A DNA stretch of 64,000 bases from Heracleum sosnowskyi (Eukaryota > Streptophyta > Magnoliopsida > Apiales > Apiaceae), in assembly GCA_030848705.1 (NCBI GenBank), contig CM061240.1, positions 18,681,001 to 18,745,000 on the forward strand, written 5' to 3'. The number at the start of each line of letters is the position of its first letter. Positions within the stretch are counted from its first letter, which is position 1. The notes below the pieces were generated by a model. The model was not told where the DNA came from and ran no database searches. It worked only from the letters and a program-made list of their open reading frames with translations. This document shows, one piece after another, positions 57,332 to 64,000 of this stretch. The position numbers and the translations under genes are program-made.

Positions 57332-60300
57332 TTAAACATAATAAACTTTCAAGTTGGAGGCATGCCAAGTTCTTGGCACCTCATGCCCTTCAAGGGTTTC
57401 TAGCTTGTAGGAGCCTCGACCAAATACGTTTTTGACGCGATATGGTCCTTCCCAATTTGGGGCCAACTTCCCTTTTTGTCCAACTCCGGATGCTTCAATC
57501 TTTCTGAGAACCAAGTCTCCTTGACGAAAGAACCTTTCTTTAACCCTTAGGTTGTAGTAGAAGGATGCCTTCTTTTGATGTTCAACTATCTTGGCGTTTG
57601 CCTCATCTCTAACTTCGTCAATTAGATCTAAGGATAGCCTCAAGCCTTCTTCATTTGTTTCTGGTTCATAAGCCTCAACTCTTGGGGAGGTGTGAGTAAT
57701 TTCCACTGGGACCACTGCCTCTGCTCCATAAGCCAATAGGAATGGAGTTGCCCCGGTGGTGACTTTGCAAGTAGTACGATATGCCCAAAGTATAGGGAGT
57801 AATTCGTCTACCCAAGTGTTTCTGGAGCGTTCAACTCTTTTCTTTAGTCCATCAAGGATGATTCGATTTGCAACCTCAGCTTGCCCATTTGCTTGAGGAT
57901 GGGCGACAGAAGTGAAGCGCAACTTGATATCGTTTTCATCACAATACTTCTTGAACTCATCGTTGTTAAACTGGGTTCCATTGTCCGTGACCAGGACTCG
58001 TGGAATTCCGTATCTGCATATCACATTTTCCCAGAAGAATTGCATCACTTGCTTGGTGGTTATCTTGGCTAATGGCTTAGCCTCAATCCACTTGGTGAAA
58101 TAATCAATTGCTACTATCAAGAACTTTCTTTGAGCACTCGCTATAGGAAATGGCCCGAGTATATCCATTCCCCACATAGCAAAGGGGATGGGTGAGTTAA
58201 TGGATGTCATCATCTCTGGTGGTTGCCTAACCACCGGTGCATGTTTCTGGCACCGTTCACATTTTTTGACGTAGCTTTTAGCATCAGCAAGTATGCTTGG
58301 CCAATAGAAACCTAGACGAGTGACTTTATGAGCCAGGGCTCTGCCCCCCAGGTGTTGCCCACAAATCCCTTCATGCACTTCCTTTAGGGCCAATTCTGCC
58401 TCTTGAGGTCTCAAGCATTTTAAGTACGGAATAACAAAAGATTTCTTGTATAGGATTCCCTCAATTAGGGCATACCTTAGCGCTCTGACGTATAGCTTTC
58501 GTGCTTCTGAAGTGTCGTTGGGCAGCCACCCAGTTTCCAGATGAGCTTTGATGGGATCAATCCAACAACTGGTGATACCAATGGGGGCTACCAACTTTCC
58601 ATTGATGCTTGGGGTTTTCAAGACTTGGAAGTATACACTCCCGGCATAGTTTTCAATTTCAGAAGAGGCAAACTTAGACAAGGCATCAGCCTTCATATTT
58701 TCCTCCCTTGGAATGTGCTCCACATAGCATTCATCGAACTGAGTCATAATGGCCTTGACAAGTTTTAAGTACTTGGCCATGACTTCATCTCTGGCCTCAA
58801 ACTCCCCATTTACTTGGGAAACCACTAGCCTTGAGTCTCCACATACTTTCAGAGTTTTGACTCTCAAGGCTCCAGCCAGCCCTAAGCCAGCTATCAGAGC
58901 TTCATACTCAGCCTCATTGTTTGTCGTTGGGAAGTCAAGTTTTAATGCATACTCTATTAGGAATCCATCAGGACTCTGTAGCACTAAACCAGCTCCACTT
59001 GATTTTGTTTTTGATGCTCCATCAAAATAGAGCACCCAACATTCTTTGAAGGTCATTTCCTCATCTTTCTTATCTTCCATAGTTACTTCCTGCCCCCCGA
59101 CTTCTTGGTTGTCAATGGTGCATTCAACCATGAAGTCAGCAAGTGCCTGAGCTTTTATGGCCGTTCGAGGCTTATACTTGATGTCGAATTCGCCCAATTC
59201 AATGGCCCATTTGATTAATCTTCCACTAACTTGAGGGCTATGCAAGATGTTTCTTAGAGGTTGATCAGTCAAGACCTCTATCTTGTGAGCCTGGAAGTAG
59301 GGGCGTAGCTTTCTTGAGGCCATTATCAAGGCTAAGGCAAACTTCTCAACCATTGAGTAGTTTATTTCTGCCCCATGTAGAATCTTGCTCACATAGTAGA
59401 TGGGTTTCTGAACCTTTACTTCTTCCTTTACCAAAACAGCTCCAAGGGCTGTGTTGGAAACCGCCAAGTATAAATAGAGAATTTCCCCTGGCTTGGGTTT
59501 TGCCAACAGTGGTGCTTCAGCCATATATTTCTTCAGGGCCTCAAAGGCCTCTTGACTTTCAGTTGTCCATTCAAAATTCTTCACTTTTTTGAGTGCTTTG
59601 AAGAAGGGCAAACACTTTTCTCCAGACTTGGAGATGAATCTTCCCAAAGCAGCCACTCTTCCCGTCAGTTTCTGGACATCCTTGACAGTCTTTGGTGGTT
59701 CCATGTCTAGAATCGCTTTGATTTTGTCGGGATTTGCCTCGATTCCTCTCTTGGAAACCATCAGGCCTAAAAACTTTCCCGAGCCTACACCAAAGGCACA
59801 CTTGGCTGGATTTAGCATCATCTTGTGGTGTCTTAGCACTTCAAAAGCCTCTCGAAGGTGCTCAATGTGATCGGCCTTGTCAAGGCTCTTGACTAACATG
59901 TCATCTACGTAGACCTCCATGGTTTTTCCAATCAGATGCTCAAAGATTTTGTTCACCAACCTTTGATAGGTTGCTCCAGCATTCTTAAGCCCAAAAGCCA
60001 TGACTAAGAAACAGAAGACACCAAAGTCAGTGATGAACGACACTTTGGCTATGTCATCTTTGTGCATCTTAATTTGATTATATCCGCTGAAGCCATCCAT
60101 GAAACTTAGCATCTCGTGCCCAGCAGTGGCATCTATCAGAGCATCAATCCTTGGTAAGGGAAAACAATCCTTAGGACATGCATCATTCAAGTCGGTGAAG
60201 TCGACGCACATTCTCCACTTCCCGTTAGCTTTCTTGACCATCACAGGGTTAGCTAACCATTCCGGGAATTGGATTTCTTCAATAAACCCAGCTTCTAAAA

Positions 60301-61831
60301 GCTTATTCACTTCTTGCTTAATGGCTTCAAGCCTTTCTGGAGCAAAGCTTCTTTTCTTTTGGTTCACTGCCTTCCTTTCTGGATCCACATTCAATCTGTG
60401 AGATATTAGTTGGGGATCAATCCCTGGCATGTCAGCCGCTGTCCAAGCAAAAACGTCATTGTTTTCTTGAAGAAAAGATGCGAGTTTGCCTTTCAATGGC
60501 TCGGGTAGTAGTGCCCCAACATAAGTCACCTTCTCTGGTTCATCCGGGACTAAGGGAATTGGGATCAAACCCTCAGCTGGTTTCCCTCTTCGGTCCTCAT
60601 TATCACTAGTGTCCATATCTTCAATGGGGAGAACCTGCCCCCCAACTCCATCAGGCCTCAACGCGGCTACATAACAGCTTCTAGCCATCTTTTGGTCTCC
60701 CCGTTCTTCACCAATCCCATTCCGAGTGGGGAATTTGAGTTTCAGGTGGTAAGATGAGGCAACAGCCTTAAACGCATGAAGACCCGTCCTCCCAAGGATC
60801 GCATTGTAGGTTGAGGTTGCCTTTATAACTATGAAGTTCAACATCTGAGTGGATGTATTCGTTCCTTGCCCCACGGTCATTGGGAGTTGGATAGTGCCTT
60901 CCACCTTTGATTCCACTCCATTGAACCCATATATGGGCATATTAGAGGGTGTCAACTGAGAATCAGTGTAACCCATCTTGATAAAGGCATCGTGGAACAA
61001 TATATCCACTGAGGCTCCATTGTCGACTAGGACTCTCTTTGTTTCGGAGTTGCCTATCACAGGTACTATGACAAGAGGATCATCGTGGGGGAACTTCACC
61101 CCTTCCAAGTCTGAATCATCAAAACCTATTGACACTTCTGTTCGTGCACGCTTCGGTGCTTCTCCAATGACGGTCAGTACCTCTCGGGCATAAGCTTTTC
61201 TTGAGTTTCGGGAGGACCCAGCAGCAGTTGGCCCTCCGAATATCATGTTGATCACTGGCCCTCGGGGCTTGGGATTCCGATCTTGATCGTTGTCCCTTCT
61301 ATCATAATCCTTCCTTTCATAGTTCCCCCTTTGGCTACCTTGGCTTCCATCCTTAGTGAACTTGCTGAGTTTTCCTCTTCGTATCAGAAACTCAATCTCA
61401 TCTTTCAATTGCCTACAATCGTCGGTGTCATGACCGACTTCTTTGTGGAATCGACAAAACTGATTTTGGTTCCGTTTGGACAAATCAGCCCTCATTGGCT
61501 TTGGCCATTTGATATCTTCTTCCTTGGCTATCTCCATCAGAATTTGACTCCTGGGAGTATTCAATCTTGCATACTCCGTGAACTTCGGCCCAAAATTATT
61601 TCTCTTGGGTGGAGAGTCAGAATTCTTTGATGTTCGGGGAAACTTTTCCTTGACGTCGTACTCTTGAGTTTCTTTTCTTTTCTTTGAGTTTCCACCGTCG
61701 CCAGCGGTGGGTTCATACTTTCTCATGCTTTCCTCAGCCTTGATATACTTTCCGGCTCTATCTTGGAGCTTCAACATGCTCTCTGGTGGATGTTTGGCCA
61801 ACGACCTCCTGAAGTGGTCATCAGTGGTTCC
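57332..61831 (-). CDS. pol: Gag C-terminus and Pol polyprotein of the Gypsy element
   Basis: An uninterrupted frame of about 1,490 codons. Residues counted from 61801: zinc-knuckle-like CRFHKEVGHDTDDC (116-129), aspartic protease VLVDNGASVDILF (Asp 260), reverse transcriptase with YVDD (631-634), a first RNase H (about 775-890), a second RNase H starting LYFDGASKTKSSGAG (about 924-1050), integrase zinc region (HEGICGQHLGG to CERCQKH) and integrase core (WGMDILGPFP, VTDNGTQF), ending WHASNLKVYYV. The dual RNase H is a Tat-lineage trait. There is no ATG at the front: the frame continues upstream into gag through one TAA at 61832-61834. All catalytic motifs I can check are intact. Confidence 0.93.
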   Translation of the reverse strand, partial: GTTDDHFRRSLAKHPPESMLKLQDRAGKYIKAEESMRKYEPTAGDGGNSKKRKETQEYDVKEKFPRTSKNSDSPPKRNNFGPKFTEYARLNTPRSQILMEIAKEEDIKWPKPMRADLSKRNQNQFCRFHKEVGHDTDDCRQLKDEIEFLIRRGKLSKFTKDGSQGSQRGNYERKDYDRRDNDQDRNPKPRGPVINMIFGGPTAAGSSRNSRKAYAREVLTVIGEAPKRARTEVSIGFDDSDLEGVKFPHDDPLVIVPVIGNSETKRVLVDNGASVDILFHDAFIKMGYTDSQLTPSNMPIYGFNGVESKVEGTIQLPMTVGQGTNTSTQMLNFIVIKATSTYNAILGRTGLHAFKAVASSYHLKLKFPTRNGIGEERGDQKMARSCYVAALRPDGVGGQVLPIEDMDTSDNEDRRGKPAEGLIPIPLVPDEPEKVTYVGALLPEPLKGKLASFLQENNDVFAWTAADMPGIDPQLISHRLNVDPERKAVNQKKRSFAPERLEAIKQEVNKLLEAGFIEEIQFPEWLANPVMVKKANGKWRMCVDFTDLNDACPKDCFPLPRIDALIDATAGHEMLSFMDGFSGYNQIKMHKDDIAKVSFITDFGVFCFLVMAFGLKNAGATYQRLVNKIFEHLIGKTMEVYVDDMLVKSLDKADHIEHLREAFEVLRHHKMMLNPAKCAFGVGSGKFLGLMVSKRGIEANPDKIKAILDMEPPKTVKDVQKLTGRVAALGRFISKSGEKCLPFFKALKKVKNFEWTTESQEAFEALKKYMAEAPLLAKPKPGEILYLYLAVSNTALGAVLVKEEVKVQKPIYYVSKILHGAEINYSMVEKFALALIMASRKLRPYFQAHKIEVLTDQPLRNILHSPQVSGRLIKWAIELGEFDIKYKPRTAIKAQALADFMVECTIDNQEVGGQEVTMEDKKDEEMTFKECWVLYFDGASKTKSSGAGLVLQSPDGFLIEYALKLDFPTTNNEAEYEALIAGLGLAGALRVKTLKVCGDSRLVVSQVNGEFEARDEVMAKYLKLVKAIMTQFDECYVEHIPREENMKADALSKFASSEIENYAGSVYFQVLKTPSINGKLVAPIGITSCWIDPIKAHLETGWLPNDTSEARKLYVRALRYALIEGILYKKSFVIPYLKCLRPQEAELALKEVHEGICGQHLGGRALAHKVTRLGFYWPSILADAKSYVKKCERCQKHAPVVRQPPEMMTSINSPIPFAMWGMDILGPFPIASAQRKFLIVAIDYFTKWIEAKPLAKITTKQVMQFFWENVICRYGIPRVLVTDNGTQFNNDEFKKYCDENDIKLRFTSVAHPQANGQAEVANRIILDGLKKRVERSRNTWVDELLPILWAYRTTCKVTTGATPFLLAYGAEAVVPVEITHTSPRVEAYEPETNEEGLRLSLDLIDEVRDEANAKIVEHQKKASFYYNLRVKERFFRQGDLVLRKIEASGVGQKGKLAPNWEGPYRVKNVFGRGSYKLETLEGHEVPRTWHASNLKVYYV

Positions 61832-63028
61832 TTATTGCAGGGCTATCATAGCCACTTTGTCGTCTAGATCCGGGACTTTCAAAGCCTCTCGTGTGAATCG
61901 ATTAATGTAGTCCCTTAGGGCTTCATTCTTTCCTTGACGTATTGCCATGAGTGATGCAGAACTTTTCTCATGCACCCTTCCACTAATGAACTGGTTGATG
62001 AAAGCCTTGCTTAGCTCCTTAAAGGACCCAATAGAGTTGGGAGGTAGACGGCTGTACCAACGTTGAGCCATACCCGCAAGAGTTTGGGGAAACGCCCTAC
62101 ACTTGACCGCATCGTTGGCTGGCTGCAACAGCAGTGCATTGGAGAATGTCCTTACATGATTTGCGGGATCTCCCGTTCCATCATAGGCTTTGATCGAAGG
62201 CATCTTAAACTTTCTGGATATAGCCGTTTTCATGATGTCTTGAGTAAACGGTGGTGTAGGATCATCAGGATCTCCTAGGGGCAACAGATTACTAGGATCA
62301 CCCCTTGGGGCTTCAGCCCTCTTGGTCCTTCTTGGTGGATCCAAGTTGATTATCGGGATTCCTTCAGTTGTTCGGCCCCGAGTTTGAGCGGCCTCTTCTT
62401 CAGCAAGGAGTTTTTTGAGCCTTGCAGTCTCTGCCTCATGGGCTGCAAGCTTCTCCCTAGTAGTTTGGGGTGGCTCCCGATTTGTCTGTGAAGAACGTCT
62501 CCTCCTTGGGGCAACATCCTCCCCAGTTGTATAACCCTCATCCTCAGTGTATGGGCCAGAGTAATCTTGAATGAGAGGGGTCTGACGAGTCTGTTGATTT
62601 TGGGGTCCCAGACCTTGAATATAAGGGGGCACATATGCCTCATGATAGATTGGATTAGTTCCACTACCGCCTGTCATGGGTCGAGGGGGCATGCCATAGC
62701 TTGGCATCCCCAAGGTCTGATTCGCGTATTGAGGGAGATCAGTAGTGTGGAGTTGAAGACTGCGAGGTGCGTTTATAAGCAGCGCAGAGGTTGTAATTGG
62801 TTGCTGGTGAATGGTTTCTTGTGGATTAGATCCATGAATAACCATTTGTAGGGGATTCGTCCCTTCAGTAGTAATCGGGACTTCTTGTCCTTGAGTGTTG
62901 GTGGGGATATTCGCCCCTTGAGTGCCAGTAGTTGGCGGTGGTTGGCTCCCATGAGTATCAGCCCCGGAGGTGATAGGGAGGCCTTCAGAAGTATCAGAAT
63001 CTCTGGTTGTTCTTCGCGTGTTTGCCAT
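61832..63028 (-). CDS. gag: Gag capsid protein of the Gypsy element
   Basis: 398 codons start MANTRRTTRDSDTSEGLP, 34 bases inside the 5' LTR. The N-terminal half is Pro/Gln/Thr-rich and disordered. The second half has the retrotransposon gag domain (FPQTLAGMAQRWYSRLPPNS, then FKELSKAFINQFISG and IRQGKNEALRDYINRF). It ends IALQ then TAA, and the same frame continues directly as the front of pol. Gag forms the particle that packages element RNA in the cytoplasm. Confidence 0.9.
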   Translation of the reverse strand: MANTRRTTRDSDTSEGLPITSGADTHGSQPPPTTGTQGANIPTNTQGQEVPITTEGTNPLQMVIHGSNPQETIHQQPITTSALLINAPRSLQLHTTDLPQYANQTLGMPSYGMPPRPMTGGSGTNPIYHEAYVPPYIQGLGPQNQQTRQTPLIQDYSGPYTEDEGYTTGEDVAPRRRRSSQTNREPPQTTREKLAAHEAETARLKKLLAEEEAAQTRGRTTEGIPIINLDPPRRTKRAEAPRGDPSNLLPLGDPDDPTPPFTQDIMKTAISRKFKMPSIKAYDGTGDPANHVRTFSNALLLQPANDAVKCRAFPQTLAGMAQRWYSRLPPNSIGSFKELSKAFINQFISGRVHEKSSASLMAIRQGKNEALRDYINRFTREALKVPDLDDKVAMIALQ

Positions 63029-63041
63029 GGTTGATGTTGTC

Positions 63042-63061
63042 TTCCCACAGACGGCGCCAAA
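63042..63061 (-). other. Primer binding site of the Gypsy element
   Basis: Directly next to the 5' LTR end, the minus strand reads TTTGGCGCCGTCTGTGGGA, the usual primer binding site layout of plant Tat/Athila-type Gypsy elements. I do not assign the tRNA. Confidence 0.75.
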
Positions 63062-63553
63062 TGTTATGGATTAAAAAACGTACTTTGTGAATTTAATGAG
63101 CTTCGAGCTTTAATGGCTGCACTCGTGTTTCCGGACTAAATTGGTCCTCACAAGATGCCTACGTATCTCAATTAATGTTGAGAATCAAGCCAAAGACGTA
63201 GTTCTGATTGTAGGATCAGGGACCTTATATAGGCGTCTGGAGCCTAGTATTTATGGTATGTTTAGGAGTCTTAGCGAATAAGTCTCCTTTTTGTTATTGG
63301 ATAAGCATTGTATTGCTTGCTGAAGAATTCGTTTCCTTGTTGGTAAAGGTTACGACTCATTGATTGCCTTTAATTGGGATTCCAGATCCTTCTTTGACTA
63401 ATTTTCCATAATCAAGGCTCTTTTCATGAGCTGTACATTTTCCCTACTCATTAATTACGAAATTAATGAATAATTAGGGTATTGGGCCTTAAATATCGGC
63501 CTTTTGTTTGACCAGTCAATTATATTTCTATAATTACTTTTCTGACCATATTA
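63062..63553 (-). repeat. 5' LTR of the Gypsy element
   Basis: 492 bases, nearly identical to 53403-53894. On the coding strand its first bases read TAATATGG, versus TGATATGG in the 3' LTR, so the terminal TG has one substitution. It is followed by target duplication ATATA (63554-63558). A ccttatatagg TATA-like motif lies at about 63222-63232. Confidence 0.95.
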
Positions 63554-63558
63554 ATATA

Positions 63559-64000
63559 AAAAATAACATAATTAATATTCAATATAAAATGAAAAAAGAT
63601 ATGATTTTTTGAATTATAAATATTACAAAATTGCAATAATTATTCACAATGATCAATTAGGTTATAACTCAAAGTATGATAATATGAATTTTAAATGGTA
63701 TACGAAATTGATCAACATAATCAACATAATTTTAGACTAAAACTAAACATTTGAGTTTAAAAATATAAAAATATGTATGTAATATATAAAAAAATGAGCT
63801 ATACACCGCAAGGATGACTTTCATATAATATTAATAGTTTCATAATATATTTTCGTCTTACGTATATATCGATTCTTTATAAATGTACTCTAACTAAGTT
63901 AAATCACATTGCATATGTTATATATTCACAATTTTCCAAAATATTTTTTTTATTTTATACTCAAATGTTCAATTTGATAAAGTTTCGTCATAAAAAACCA
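63559..64000. other. AT-rich flank, no gene seen
   Basis: Continues the AT-rich repeat region that precedes the Gypsy element at 53036-53397. The two were contiguous before insertion. Confidence 0.6.

Larger units (their letters stand above)
53403..63553 (-). mobile_element. Young Ty3/Gypsy Tat-type LTR retrotransposon, 10.15 kb
   Basis: The element has two LTRs of exactly 492 bases (53403-53894 and 63062-63553), a perfect 5-bp target duplication ATATA on both sides, a primer binding site, a polypurine tract, gag and pol on the minus strand, and an extra spliced gene on the plus strand between pol and the 3' LTR. The domain order in pol (protease, RT, RNase H, second RNase H, integrase) plus the antisense ORF fits the Tat lineage. 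I see only two differences between the LTRs, which implies very recent insertion. One stop in gag-pol and one in the antisense gene are the only obvious lesions. Confidence 0.95.

Noticed and set aside
57881..61630. Open frames on the plus strand opposite pol
   Set aside because: They are antisense shadows of the long pol frame with no domains of their own.

Overview
This window looks like AT-rich nuclear DNA of a flowering plant, almost certainly a eudicot. The signs are spliced plant-type genes, CACTA, MULE, hAT, Stowaway and Helitron DNA transposons, and Copia and Gypsy (Tat-type) LTR retrotransposons. Captured fragments resemble plant catalase, DHNA-CoA synthase, BCAT, MIRO and an LRR protein. 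I cannot name the species. There is one clear intact host gene, a tonoplast aquaporin of the TIP2/RB7 type at 6839-8542 (minus, three exons), and one doubtful small host gene model at 44650-48196 (plus). Nearly everything else recognisable is mobile DNA.

Layout: 1-6265 is a decayed Copia element on the minus strand (RT, integrase and gag remnants, a primer binding site at 4280, then an LTR-like block rich in hairpins). 6839-8542 is the aquaporin. 9.1-16.4 kb is a mosaic of small elements: a hAT-like MITE, a Stowaway MITE, at least three Helitrons with readable TC/CTAG termini (one nested in another), and several copies of a repeat carrying tRNA-like A and B boxes. 19844-23858 is a 4.0-kb MULE with about 140-bp terminal inverted repeats, a 9-bp target duplication, a minus-strand transposase and an opposing plus-strand ORF. 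24378-24852 is a short Helitron. 25197-31483 is a non-autonomous CACTA element that has captured exon fragments of three unrelated host genes. About 33528-43213 is a second MULE (decayed transposase and an opposing GRF zinc-finger gene). Its left terminal repeat is split by a second CACTA element (33593-38560) carrying MIRO exons placed between exons of an LRR gene. 45379-46346 is a MULE-type miniature element. 49921-51086 holds hAT transposase remnants. 53403-63553 is a very young Ty3/Gypsy Tat-type element with two 492-bp LTRs that I read as differing at only two positions, gag-pol on the minus strand, and an additional spliced antisense gene with its own apparent TATA box and an upstream hairpin array.

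The main biological story is transposon nesting and exon capture. Two different CACTA elements have each built a chimeric collection of host exons in one orientation, with many splice sites retained. The Tat element carries an antisense gene that meets pol head to head. No complete, lesion-free transposase is present in the window, so most of these elements would depend on enzymes supplied from elsewhere.
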